A DNA stretch of 64,000 bases from Acidobacteriota bacterium (GTDB lineage: Bacteria; Acidobacteriota; Blastocatellia; Pyrinomonadales; Pyrinomonadaceae). The notes below the pieces were generated by a model. That model was not told the DNA's origin. It worked only from the letters and a program-made list of their open reading frames with translations, and did not search any database. A program made the position numbers and the translations under genes. How positions within the stretch are numbered: the first letter of the stretch is position 1; each line of letters starts with the position of its first letter. The stretch spans positions 1-64,000 of the forward strand of contig JADKBM010000004.1 in the NCBI GenBank assembly GCA_016715115.1. Direction: 5' to 3'. Shown here in pieces: positions 41,101 through 49,226 of the stretch.

Positions 41101-43302
41101 GGTCGTGTAACCCGCGCAATTCGTGGCGCTCGTCGCGAACGCGTACGTAAAAAGGTTCGGAAGCGGGCCGGGCGTCGTCGGGCTCTTTGCCTCCGCGTTC
41201 GGCGCGCCGAAGTTGTCGGTGTACCAGATGGTCGACTCACAGCCCTTGCCGTCGATCGTCTTGACCGGATTTCCGGCGATATCGTACTGCGTGTGAACGG
41301 GGACGGCGCCCGTCTGATTCTGGGCGTCCGCGTAGCTCGTGACCTTCGTGACGTTGCCCCGAGCCGTAAAGCCCGTGCCGTAGCCGGCCGCCCTACCGGT
41401 GATGTTCGCCCGGTCGACAAGGGCGGCGTGTTGCTGATCGGGACTGTAGTTGTCGTATTCGTATTTCGTTCGCGATACCTTGACCTGACCGTTGCCGTCG
41501 CTCGAAACCCAGGTTTCTGTCGGAAGGTTCAGCAGATTGACGCCGTTCTGCGCGTACGTTGCCGATCTTTCGAAATCGGTGTGCGTTCGCCTGACGAATG
41601 CTCCTGGCTGGCCCGACCCGTAATCGTATTCATGGGTATCGACCAGAAGGTTGAAATCGGCTGTCTGGTGATAGCCGTAGATGACCTGGCTGACCTGCCC
41701 GCTGTCGGCGAGCGTACTCGCAACGGTTGCAGCCCGGTAATCCTTGTACGGCGGGTTGCCGCCGTTCTGCCAGACCGCGCGGGCGCGAGACTCGTATGTC
41801 GTTTCGGTTTTGCGGAGCAGCGTCGTTCCGTCCGATGCGTAGGTTTCCGACTTGAACGGCATGCCGTCGAGCAACTTCTGCGCTGATTCGTATCCCGTGC
41901 CCCACGTCGACATCGGGACGATGCAGTTCCAGCCGTCCTGAATGCAGCCGTGGAAGTAGCTCTTGGAGACGGAACGTGTCACGTTCTGGTTGTCGATCAG
42001 CTTCACGGTCGTGATTCGCTGGTCTGGCAGCGTCTGCCCCGTGTAAGCGTCGGTCGGCACCGAGCTTGAATAGAGATACTGCGGTTTATTGTCGACGTTT
42101 GTTCCGTCAGACATTACGCGGCGTTCGGTGATCCGCCGCTCCATCGATCCATACGTTCCGGGACTTACCGTCGCGTGGTCGTATTCGACGGCGCCTCCTG
42201 TCGGAAGTTCAACACGGGAAATCTCACCGTAACAGTTGTAGGTGAATGTGTAGCGCCTTGTGTCGGGCAATTCGATATAGTTGCTGTAACCGCAGCCGAC
42301 CGATCGGTTCCACGGATGATTCGACGGAATCCAGGTGAAAAGCGTGTTCAGCATAACGGACGAAGCGGCGGCCGAGTAGTTCGAAATCTTCACCGACCGG
42401 TCCGCTCCGCCGAATCCCTTATAGTTGACGTAGGTAAAATTCGCGTCGCTTGAGGTCTGGATCTCGCGGTTGAGCGCGTCGGTGATCTTCGTCACGCGGT
42501 TCTCGCGGATGTCGGCCTGGAATCCGGTATTCGTCAGCGTGGTCCTGTTCCCGTTCCTGTCAATGATCGCCGAGACAAGTCCGCCGTCGACGCGGTATGT
42601 CGTGCCGTTCGGTAGCTTCAAATCTCCCGAAGGATAGATGTTCGGGCCGTTTCCCTCGCCGGCCGGGTCGTCACTGACAAGGATGTTGGAGTCGGCGATG
42701 AATTTCGTGCCGCTACCGTCGGTCGCGATGAACACCGTGCCGATCGACTGGTATTGAACCGAACAGGAGTGTCCGCTGAAATATATGTCTTCGCCGTCGT
42801 TCTGAGTGCTGATAAACGAAAAACTCGATCCACCGAAGCCGGTGAAGTTCATTCGGAACTCCTTTCGCGCGGCGCGGATCGTGGTTTCGTTCGAGCACAG
42901 CCCGATGTCCTCCGTGTCCACGGCCTTCGTGTTCGCGACCAGGTATCCGCCAAGACTCGGAAACACGCCTCGCAGGGCATAGGGGTCGGGATCGATCCGC
43001 TCTTGTATGGTCGGATTCGCGCCGGTGTATCCGGCGATGACCTCGTCGCGTCTCCATTTTGTCTCGACGTTGTACGAGAATCCGTTGCCGACGCCGCGAC
43101 CGCCGAGTGTGGCAAGCGGAATATTGAAGCTGAAGGAACCGTTTGACAGCCCGATCTTTTCATACTCGCTAATGTTGACCGTACTCTTTGTATCATTGGC
43201 TTTCATCGGAACCTGCTGTGCGAGTGCGGTTTGTGATGCGAGAATCGCAAGAAGAGCAATGGATAGGAAATTGACGACGCCGCTGTGAATGATCCGTTTC
43301 AT
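38164..43302 (-). CDS. Giant secreted RHS/YD-repeat protein with a variable C-terminal tip
   Basis: The intact 1712-residue protein has a signal peptide (MKRIIHSGVVNFLSIALLAI to ALAQQ), an N-terminal region with NGSFSFNIPLATLGGRGVG, many YD repeats (for example YDALGRAYRSSNPF, YDDLGRLIRAKQTEQ, YDNINRLTFRDYS), and the hyperconserved RHS core end at LFAQNRYFAAKHGRF-type text, NRYSYALNSPYKFTDPLGL. After DPLGL (38860) a 231-residue tail differs from known core sequence and is the place where RHS proteins carry toxins. I do not recognise a nuclease, deaminase or other toxin motif in it. It is preceded 70 bases upstream by an FG-GAP gene and followed by a membrane protein. RHS shells encapsulate their C-terminal toxin. 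Confidence 0.95.
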   Translation of the reverse strand: MKRIIHSGVVNFLSIALLAILASQTALAQQVPMKANDTKSTVNISEYEKIGLSNGSFSFNIPLATLGGRGVGNGFSYNVETKWRRDEVIAGYTGANPTIQERIDPDPYALRGVFPSLGGYLVANTKAVDTEDIGLCSNETTIRAARKEFRMNFTGFGGSSFSFISTQNDGEDIYFSGHSCSVQYQSIGTVFIATDGSGTKFIADSNILVSDDPAGEGNGPNIYPSGDLKLPNGTTYRVDGGLVSAIIDRNGNRTTLTNTGFQADIRENRVTKITDALNREIQTSSDANFTYVNYKGFGGADRSVKISNYSAAASSVMLNTLFTWIPSNHPWNRSVGCGYSNYIELPDTRRYTFTYNCYGEISRVELPTGGAVEYDHATVSPGTYGSMERRITERRVMSDGTNVDNKPQYLYSSSVPTDAYTGQTLPDQRITTVKLIDNQNVTRSVSKSYFHGCIQDGWNCIVPMSTWGTGYESAQKLLDGMPFKSETYASDGTTLLRKTETTYESRARAVWQNGGNPPYKDYRAATVASTLADSGQVSQVIYGYHQTADFNLLVDTHEYDYGSGQPGAFVRRTHTDFERSATYAQNGVNLLNLPTETWVSSDGNGQVKVSRTKYEYDNYSPDQQHAALVDRANITGRAAGYGTGFTARGNVTKVTSYADAQNQTGAVPVHTQYDIAGNPVKTIDGKGCESTIWYTDNFGAPNAEAKSPTTPGPLPNLFTYAFATSATNCAGYTTYAQFDYYTGAAVDTEDIIGAVKSTYSNDPLDRPTQVISAANHDDYKARTTVAYNDSQRMVTVTTDSKSFGDNLIKSQAIYDGLGRTIETRDYENSTDYVKALQEYDALGRAYRSSNPFRADLGETAQWTTTQFDDLGRVTEVTTPDNAKVTRRYYGSSVRVFDQADRSRAGVSDALGRLVKVVEYDNGTDLETLFTYDVVGRLRKTIQGSQTRFFLYDDLGRLIRAKQTEQQVNTSLNITDPVTGNSGWAVRFDYDNNGNIVSTTDSRGVTTAGTYDNINRLTFRDYSDSTPDVTFTYDDPNIPNSKSKLTKVSSSVSETRFTAFDDLGRIKSSNQIIDGATYSFPDYSYDLSGALVSQTYPSGRVVRAETDNIGRLSKVTSQMPNQMERTMLSHVSYTSFGAVSSSKLGNGRWETMEYDAKRLQMKRISLGGSIADSSLLRLDFNYGTTTSNSSDNNGSLRKQTITLPGIAPIEQDYSYDALNRIDVATETVDSTVKWRQDFDYDRFGNRTFNAANTTTLPANNAIHNPQVNPADNKFYIADGYLYDSEGNLTSNPEGKTFTYNAENKQTQVYDSVTQTTANYVYDGGGKRVKKTVGNQDTYFVYDAFGKLAAEYTTNQTITTEGAKFLTADLVGSPRATTNNLGQIASRHDYMPFGEEIAATVANRNQVTGFTVNDRIRQQFTGYERDGESGLDFAQNRYFAAKHGRFTSVDPLAASASAKNPQTFNRYSYALNSPYKFTDPLGLAATLHCWGNMCNTYDADEQAAQGEQEEKDKGEPGIPSPPKWRFRWESEQDSGFVSRSGTSITRTEKPTEEQQGIVDDLIGKQWKIYYPAARDALVAERNGTSEVESRSRTKSSSSDEKMGIEVGVSKEPGVTSKSEQGSNNAVSTTENDRVVGQLARLNSTDRAAIDNTASAVIQLRDSGVTNAEFVVAKANSYVFEQATRIAGAAADITPLPQRAGPLPKLFVPVVRTNH

Positions 43303-43372
43303 TTTCTTTACCTCATTTCAGGTCCCTGGGTGAATGTCCGATGGGTGATTGACGACTCCTTGTGATCCGGCG

Positions 43373-44488
43373 CTACCTCCGGTAGAAGGCCGGGACCGGG
43401 ATGTCACCCAAGACTCCGAACTGCTGCTGGCGAAGCGAGCCGTTGGTCGCCGACTGGCGGATGTACCAGGTGCCGGTCGATTCTCGCCAGACGGCGAGGT
43501 CGGTTTTGCCGTCGCCGTCGTAGTCGTTCTGGACAAGCTTGTCTCCGGAGATACCCCATTGGGTTTGGGTGACCGTCCCGGTCGAACTTTCGCGGATGTA
43601 CCATTTCGTGTCGGAGGGCCGGAAGAGCGCGTAGTCGGCGCGGCCGTCGCCGTCGTAGTCCGACGGGACGGGCAGGTCGTCGTCGGTTCCGATTACCGCC
43701 GATTGGGTTTGGCCATTGCTGCTGTTGCGCGAGTAGAAGGTGTTGTTCGACTCCCGACGGACGGCGAGATCGGCGCGGCCGTCGCCGTCGTAATCGGCGG
43801 GCGCGGGTTTGTCGTCAAACAGTCCGTATTGCTGCTCGTAAACCTGATTCGTCGTGCTCAGCAGGATCTTCCAGACGCCGTTCGCGCCGTCCTCGTGATA
43901 AACCGCAGGGTCGGTCCGGCCGTCGCCGTCGAAATCGGCCTGCGCCGGACGGTCGCCGGACGCGCCGAGCGAGATCATATAGCTCGAACTGTCGGAACTG
44001 CGCATGATCCACCAGTCGCCGTTTCGCCAGATCGCGAAATCCGTCTTGCCGTCGCCGTCATAGTCTCCCGGAACAGGCTTGTCGGCCGGGAGTCCCCATT
44101 GCTGCGACGTCGTCTGCTGGTTTGATCCCAAGACCCACCAGACGCCGCTTAAGGGCCGCCAGACGGCGAGATCCGCCGGCGGCGCGGCGTTGGCATTTGC
44201 GTCTTCAACGGCTAAAAGCCGCGAACCTGCATACAAATATTCTTTCGAAAGCTGCGGAGTCGGCGTCGGGTCGGGAAGGAACGGATTGACGCGCCCGAGA
44301 AGCGTTGGCTGATAGTTCTGATTCTTCCGGCGGGCGAGCATCTCGTCCTTCGCCGATTGTTCGAGAAAGCTCATCCCCGTCCCGAACACTCCAAGCGCGA
44401 CGACGGCGGTGATCAACAGGAATAACCAATTGGGGCGTTTGATGTCGAATGTTTGATCGGTGATTTCGGACTTGGATTTCTGTGACAT
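43373..44488 (-). CDS. FG-GAP/VCBS-repeat protein with N-terminal membrane anchor
   Basis: The 371-residue protein has a short cytoplasmic start, one membrane helix (about 21-40; WLFLLITAVVALGVFGTGM), a Pro-rich linker and about six beta-propeller blades. Each contains the calcium-binding type loop D-x-D-G-D-G-x-(T/A)-D (for example DYDGDGKTDFAIWR, DFDGDGRTDPAVY, DYDGDGRADLAVRR). It starts after a good AAGGAAGG site. The RHS gene follows 70 bases downstream, so both are probably one transcript. The propeller could bind or display the RHS shell at the cell surface, as FG-GAP/SpvB modules do in Tc-toxin-like assemblies. Confidence 0.9.
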   Translation of the reverse strand: MSQKSKSEITDQTFDIKRPNWLFLLITAVVALGVFGTGMSFLEQSAKDEMLARRKNQNYQPTLLGRVNPFLPDPTPTPQLSKEYLYAGSRLLAVEDANANAAPPADLAVWRPLSGVWWVLGSNQQTTSQQWGLPADKPVPGDYDGDGKTDFAIWRNGDWWIMRSSDSSSYMISLGASGDRPAQADFDGDGRTDPAVYHEDGANGVWKILLSTTNQVYEQQYGLFDDKPAPADYDGDGRADLAVRRESNNTFYSRNSSNGQTQSAVIGTDDDLPVPSDYDGDGRADYALFRPSDTKWYIRESSTGTVTQTQWGISGDKLVQNDYDGDGKTDLAVWRESTGTWYIRQSATNGSLRQQQFGVLGDIPVPAFYRR

Positions 44489-44550
44489 ATTTCCTTCCTT
44501 TCGCGTAGGGCATCATTTGGGCCACGCGGCGCGACCGCGCGATTGCGCGC

Positions 44551-44580
44551 AAACAAAAAAGCCGCGAATCTTATCGCGGC
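44551..44580 (-). terminator. Rho-independent terminator in the leader of the FG-GAP/RHS operon
   Basis: On the minus strand GCCGCGA-taagat-TCGCGGC is followed by TTTTTTG. It lies about 63 bases upstream of the FG-GAP start codon with no minus-strand gene before it, and a second stem (GCGCGC..GCGCGC region, 44530-44550) follows. It may be an attenuator for the operon, or the end of an unseen small transcript. Confidence 0.75.
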
Positions 44581-44621
44581 GCGGTTGAATTTCAAATTGA
44601 TTACAGTTGGCTCTATGGAAT

Positions 44622-44675
44622 GGCTGCTCGGCTGCTCGGCTGCTCGGCTGCTCGGCTGCTCGGCTGCTCGGCTGG
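44622..44675. repeat. Perfect octamer tandem repeat GGCTGCTC x6
   Basis: Six identical copies of GGCTGCTC (44622-44669) are followed by a partial copy. Exact identity suggests recent slippage. It lies upstream of the FG-GAP gene's leader terminator, and its copy number could vary between strains. Confidence 0.95.
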
Positions 44676-44983
44676 AATCGGACGACTCTCGTCCGCGAGG
44701 GTTTCAGTATTTGGAAGATTTCGCACTTTCGGCCTCCCTCAAAAAGGAGCTTCTGCTCTCTAAACCGCAAACTTCAGAACAAGTGAATCTAACCGACGTT
44801 GCCTTCTAATAGTTTTCTACGCCCCTTCGGTTTGAATGTCAAGAACGCTCTTTCCCGACAGGCGTCGGTGCCAAACTCGCGGCCGATTCATGATGCGCGT
44901 AATGATCGTATCGATCTTCGTCTTGCTCACGGATACTGGCACCGGATTCGTTTGACTCCGCCGATTGTCAGATTCGAGCTATG
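44676..44983. other. Intergenic stretch without a supported gene
   Basis: I see no supported gene, RNA or terminator here. It must contain the promoter of the plus-strand cytochrome-like gene or lie upstream of it. The short frames in it have no ribosome sites and read as noise. Confidence 0.35.
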
Positions 44984-45012
44984 AGCTATGGGCTATGAGC
45001 TATGAGATGCGA
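44984..45012. repeat. GAGCTATG tandem repeat
   Basis: Three to four copies of GAGCTATG/GGCTATG in direct orientation, about 150 bases before the cytochrome-like gene. It is a further locus-specific 8-base word. Confidence 0.8.
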
Positions 45013-45163
45013 GCTGTGAGTCAGGAAAATCCCGGGGAAATGACTATCTTGCGGTGTGCATCGCAGCCATTGCCGTTACAAACTGCAAAATGGCCCGGTA
45101 TTGCAAATCGACCGTACTTTTGCCAGAATAGCGCCTGAATTGCTCGTCCGCTGGTTTTCGATT

Positions 45164-46936
45164 ATGAAATCAACAAAATTGATGAAAATCGCGATCGTTC
45201 TCATTTCGATCGCTTTCCTGACCGCCGTTTTGTCCGACCGCAGCGTACTCCCGGTTTCAGCCGGAACCGAGAGTGCATCGGCACCAAGCGCCGATGCGAA
45301 CGAGTTGCCTGAACTTATGGACTTCCGTCACAAGGAGATCGGGCTCGGCCAGCGCTGGTTTTTCGGCCTCGAGGTCATCGACGAGGAAGGCGATCTCGTG
45401 CGCACCGAACTTGTCGCGAAACCCAAATCGGCAAAGTTCAACCAGAACACGCTGACGGTTGACTGGACGCCGCAAAAAAGCGACGGCAAAACGGGCAAGT
45501 TCGTCGTCAAGGTCACCGAGATCCCGCGCGACAAATCCCGGCAAACGCGCTCGTTCACCAAGGAATTCAACGTCAAGATCGTGAAACGGCCCGTGAAACT
45601 GCTGAATATGCCGCCCGCGCCGCTTGAAGTTGACGCGTTTGTGACCGTCATCGATCCGGCCCGTCTGGTCGCGGCGAATCAGAAGTGGAACCTCGTCAAT
45701 CTTTTCCAGCGGATCGCCGAGATCGAAGCCGACAAGCAGATCAAGCCCGGCAGCGAAATCGGTCCGACGACCGGCGAAAAGCTATTCCGCGATTCGATGA
45801 AGGAACTCGCGGTTTTGCACAGGAACCCGACGCTCGACCCTGACAGTCCAAGCTACAATCCCGAATGGAACGCCGAACATTGGAAACTGATCGCGGTCAG
45901 GCCGCGTGTCAACAAAAAGGTCTTCGAACTGCGGCTCGTCTATTTCAATATCAAGGCTCCGGAACAAGCGTATCTGATGCCGCGAATGCGCATCGTTCGC
46001 GGGAAGGACGCGGGACGGCCCGACGAACTCCGGCAGAAAAACAACACCCAATTCGCGAAGCTATTTCACGAGGCGTTCTTCGACGGCGAGGCGATGAAGC
46101 CGTTCGTCGCCAACGACAAGGCGAAATACGGCGAGGCTTTGGCGGATTTCATCACCAAGGTCGTGACCTACAACGACCCGAACGATTCGATGATGCGAGC
46201 GAACATCGCCGCAATGCCGCATAATTCAAGGCTCGGCGGCGGCAACACTTACGATGCGAACGGCAATTATCTGAACGGCGACGGTTGGGCGCTCGGGGCG
46301 ATGAAAGTTAATCCCGTGATGCGAGACGGCAAGAAAGTGCTCGCATTTACGAGTCCGTTCATCGACGGTTTCGCGGCGTCGATCAAACCCAACAAAGAAG
46401 GAACCGCGTACCGTCCGGTCCCGCCGCCCGCGACCGATGCGGCGAGCGCAGAGTTCATCAAGGGTTGGGATCATCTGATCGATGACGACGACAAGGGCAA
46501 TATCGCGATCCCGATGGAGATGCCGGATGGAACGGTGAAGCGCAGCAATATCGACACGACGCTCAATCGGTTCGAGGTTCAGTCCGGATTTCGTTTTGCC
46601 GAAAACAGCTTTCGCGATGCGCGCCGCCGGCTCTTCGAAGAGCGCGGAATGACCTGCATTCAATGTCACGTCCGAAACTTCGATGAGGGGAACTACCTCG
46701 TCGATCTGAGTGATCCGAAGGTCAACGGTTCGAACGCGGTCGAGAAGACCGAACGTGTTTTCTTCCTGATCACGCCGACGCTCCACGGCGGCCGCAACGA
46801 GTATATGCGGCGCAACGAGATCGCACAGGTGGGCAATTTGCAGGGCGTTTTCCGGGATTATCTCGGTATCAGGGTCAAGATCAACTCACCGCTCGCGTCC
46901 GACTGGCCGTTCACCACCAAAAAAGGAAAGAGTTAG
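45164..46936 (+). CDS. Exported cytochrome-c-like protein with a single CXXCH motif
   Basis: The start is taken at the ATG at 45164 (MKSTKLMKIAIVLISIAF), giving a signal peptide followed by VLPVSAGTES; the second Met (MKIAIVL) is also possible. The 590-residue protein has an N-terminal beta-sandwich of the cadherin/Ig type (about 50-150; LGQRWFFGLEVIDEEGDLV, NTLTVDWTPQKSDGKTG) and a long helical part with MRIVRGKDAGRPDELRQKNNT and PHNSRLGGGNTYDANGNYL. Near the C-terminus is the heme c site C498-IQ-C501-H502. It is followed 18 bases later by a membrane protein, so they likely form an electron-transfer or redox pair. I do not recognise the family as a whole. Confidence 0.8.
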   Translation: MKSTKLMKIAIVLISIAFLTAVLSDRSVLPVSAGTESASAPSADANELPELMDFRHKEIGLGQRWFFGLEVIDEEGDLVRTELVAKPKSAKFNQNTLTVDWTPQKSDGKTGKFVVKVTEIPRDKSRQTRSFTKEFNVKIVKRPVKLLNMPPAPLEVDAFVTVIDPARLVAANQKWNLVNLFQRIAEIEADKQIKPGSEIGPTTGEKLFRDSMKELAVLHRNPTLDPDSPSYNPEWNAEHWKLIAVRPRVNKKVFELRLVYFNIKAPEQAYLMPRMRIVRGKDAGRPDELRQKNNTQFAKLFHEAFFDGEAMKPFVANDKAKYGEALADFITKVVTYNDPNDSMMRANIAAMPHNSRLGGGNTYDANGNYLNGDGWALGAMKVNPVMRDGKKVLAFTSPFIDGFAASIKPNKEGTAYRPVPPPATDAASAEFIKGWDHLIDDDDKGNIAIPMEMPDGTVKRSNIDTTLNRFEVQSGFRFAENSFRDARRRLFEERGMTCIQCHVRNFDEGNYLVDLSDPKVNGSNAVEKTERVFFLITPTLHGGRNEYMRRNEIAQVGNLQGVFRDYLGIRVKINSPLASDWPFTTKKGKS

Positions 46937-46954
46937 AACTTAAGGAGGCGCGCA

Positions 46955-48016
46955 ATGACACTTCAACGGAAAACATCGTTTCCACTGCTCGGTTTGCTGT
47001 TTGCCGTGTCGGCCGTCGCCGCCGAGGCGCACGTCAAGTGGTTTTTCGACTATGACGTGACGAAACCGCCGACACCGATCGGCGAAGTCATCGACGGCAC
47101 GTTCGTCAAGATGTTTTTGGTGTCGGTCGCCGCGTGCTACCTGTTCTTTCTGGCGGACCGGTACATTTACGAGGAAGGAATTCTTTCCGAGTTCGACAAG
47201 AAATTGAAGCTTTTCGACAACGCTGCGAATTATATTATGCGCGCGGCGGCCGGGATTTTTTTCTTCGCGCTTTTCAATTGGTGGGCGCTCGGCGTTGGAC
47301 CGAGTTTTTTCCTGACGCCTGAACTGAAAACAAACGCCGCGTGGGTGCCGTGGCTGCATTTGGTAATGGCGTTCGCGGTTATCTCACGTCATACGGTTTT
47401 TATCACCGGCATCGGGATCTTCATACTGTACATCGCCGGCGCGGTCAACTACGGGGTTTTTCATATCCTCGACTATATGATCTTCCTCGGAATCGGCTAT
47501 TACCTGACGGTCTCGCAGACAAAGGTCAAAGGACTGCTCAAATCGGGGTTTATCGTCTTGTTTGCCAGCACCGGTTTGACGCTGATCTGGGCGGCGGTCG
47601 AGAAATTCGCCTACTCGCACTGGACGATCGAGGTTCTGGCCGACAAGCCGCATATGTTGATGGGGATGTCGCCGCCGACGTTTATGAAGGTCTCGGGTTT
47701 CATCGAGTTCTTTGTGACTTTCATTCTGCTCGGCGCGGTTTCGGTTGTCGGACGGTTGATCTCGCTCGGTTTTATGTCGGTTTTCGTGCTCGCGGTGTTC
47801 GAATTCGGAATGCTCGACGCGGTCGGCCATATGATGATCGTCGCGATCCTCTGGGTGCTGATCGTGCGCGGGCCGACCGATGCCCGGAATATGTTGGTTT
47901 TGCCGGATAAATCACTGTTCACCGAAGCATATTTTATGACCGGCCTCTATTTTCTTGCGTTCGTTATGATCTTCATTCTTTACTACGGCATTCACTTTTA
48001 TTCGTTTGGTTCGTAA
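46955..48016 (+). CDS. Multi-pass membrane protein partnered with the cytochrome
   Basis: The start has a very strong AAGGAGG site 18 bases after the cytochrome-like gene. The 353-residue protein has a signal-like first helix (LLGLLFAVSAVAAEA), the extracytoplasmic AHVKWFFDYDVTKPP, and about eight further helices with a DoxX-like feel (GFIEFFVTFILLGAVSVVGRLI, LAVFEFGMLDAVGHMMIVAILWVL). Histidines in membrane segments (WLHLVMAFAVISRHTVF, DAVGHMM) could bind heme or quinone. Its tight coupling to a c-type cytochrome suggests an unassigned respiratory or detoxification module. Confidence 0.75.
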   Translation: MTLQRKTSFPLLGLLFAVSAVAAEAHVKWFFDYDVTKPPTPIGEVIDGTFVKMFLVSVAACYLFFLADRYIYEEGILSEFDKKLKLFDNAANYIMRAAAGIFFFALFNWWALGVGPSFFLTPELKTNAAWVPWLHLVMAFAVISRHTVFITGIGIFILYIAGAVNYGVFHILDYMIFLGIGYYLTVSQTKVKGLLKSGFIVLFASTGLTLIWAAVEKFAYSHWTIEVLADKPHMLMGMSPPTFMKVSGFIEFFVTFILLGAVSVVGRLISLGFMSVFVLAVFEFGMLDAVGHMMIVAILWVLIVRGPTDARNMLVLPDKSLFTEAYFMTGLYFLAFVMIFILYYGIHFYSFGS

Positions 48017-48073
48017 ACGGAATCGAGCGCAAAGCGTCGCGCGCGGGGCGTGGACGGACTTTACGATCCGATC

Positions 48074-48493
48074 CTAAACCTTGGTGTAAGTCGAAAGCGC
48101 GGTTGCGACGATCCGGTTTTGATCGTCGATGACTTCCGCCGAAAGAAAGATGATCCGCTTCCCGGCCCGGATTATCTTTGCCGTGCAGAAGATCTCGCCG
48201 TCGACGGCGGGACGCAGGTACTGAACGTTGAGGTCGATCGTCGTTGTCGGCTCGTCTTCACCAAAAGCGCCGATGATCGCCATCGCCGTCGCGGTATCGA
48301 TCAGTGAAGCGGTCGCGCCGCCGTGGAGCAGGCCATAGAGTTGTCGAAATTCATCGCGCACGGCGAGTTTGACCGTTGCTTCGCCGGGACCGAGGCCGAC
48401 GAGTTCAAGTCCCAGATGCCGTGCGTAGGGAACCGTTTTGAAAACCTCGAAGACGCGTGCGCGGCGCTCTTCGCTCAGATCGAATTCACTCAT
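48074..48493 (-). CDS. Hotdog-fold thioesterase (PaaI-type)
   Basis: The 139-residue protein has the family pattern: YARHLGLELVGLGPGEATVKLAV, the active-site loop YGLLHGGATASLIDTATAMAI with HGG, and TTTIDLNVQYLRPAVDGEIFC. It would hydrolyse acyl-CoA thioesters in the cytoplasm. Its start overlaps the end of the upstream lipoprotein gene by 8 bases (ATGAGTGA), so the two are translationally coupled. Confidence 0.92.
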   Translation of the reverse strand: MSEFDLSEERRARVFEVFKTVPYARHLGLELVGLGPGEATVKLAVRDEFRQLYGLLHGGATASLIDTATAMAIIGAFGEDEPTTTIDLNVQYLRPAVDGEIFCTAKIIRAGKRIIFLSAEVIDDQNRIVATALSTYTKV

Positions 48494-49184
48494 TTTCGTT
48501 TTCCAGCCCGCGTTTCAGTTTAAGCAAATCGGACGACTCGACCCGCGCGAATCCGTTTGGAACGTCGAACAACGAATCATCGGCCCCGAGTTTGAAGTTC
48601 CGCATTTCAACGGTCATCGTCAGCGTCGGAGTTCCGTCGGTGATCGAGTAGAATTCCTGGCGGACCGGCATTCCGTTGCGATCATCAACGGATATCACCG
48701 CCTCCGCAAGCTGAGATTCGCCAAATTTCGCGCGGTATCGTGTAAGGCCTTCAACCGTTTCGAGCTTTTCGAAGGTCGTGTCGGGACTCTCGCTCAGCCA
48801 GCGGGTGGTCAGAAACGCGGACAACTCGTCGGTTGAAAATGCACCGACCGAAAGTTCGGCGAATTTCGAACGCTCGGGCAAAACGAGATATGTTTTTCCA
48901 TTCACGATGCGGGCGATCCGCGAACGCTTGCCGAAATCGAATTCGACCCGGCGTTTCTCGCCCGATCTCGCGAAAAACGTCGTCCGCACGGATTCATCTG
49001 CGGTGACAACAAGTTCGGCCTGAAAGTTATCCGGCTCCCGCGTCGAAAAAGGTATTCGGTTCGATGGCGGATCGAACGCCGGCCGCTCGCCGGTTTCGAT
49101 GGAGCGTTCGCGTGCGCAGCCCGCAAGAACCGCGCTCGATATCGCGACAACGGCTAGAATTTTGATAAGATATGACCTCAACAT
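48486..49184 (-). CDS. Lipoprotein with LolA-like domain
   Basis: The start is the ATG at 49182-49184 (MLRSYLIKILAVVAISS), giving 232 residues with lipobox VLAGC. The mature protein reads NFQAELVVTADESVRTTFFARSGEKRRVEFD, NGKTYLVLPERSKFAELS and FDVPNGFARVES, like the half-barrel of LolA/LppX-type lipoprotein carriers. It may bind a lipid in the periplasm. The stop overlaps the thioesterase start. It is divergent from the SGNH hydrolase, about 40 bases away. Confidence 0.75.
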   Translation of the reverse strand: MLRSYLIKILAVVAISSAVLAGCARERSIETGERPAFDPPSNRIPFSTREPDNFQAELVVTADESVRTTFFARSGEKRRVEFDFGKRSRIARIVNGKTYLVLPERSKFAELSVGAFSTDELSAFLTTRWLSESPDTTFEKLETVEGLTRYRAKFGESQLAEAVISVDDRNGMPVRQEFYSITDGTPTLTMTVEMRNFKLGADDSLFDVPNGFARVESSDLLKLKRGLENENE

Positions 49185-49226
49185 CGGCGACAACGCCTGG
49201 ATTTTATCACACGACCGCGGTTCCAA

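Noticed and set aside
40720..41886. 388-residue plus-strand frame inside the RHS gene
   Set aside because: It is an antisense shadow of YD repeats; Arg/Val-rich wording mirrors the codon pattern of the RHS gene.
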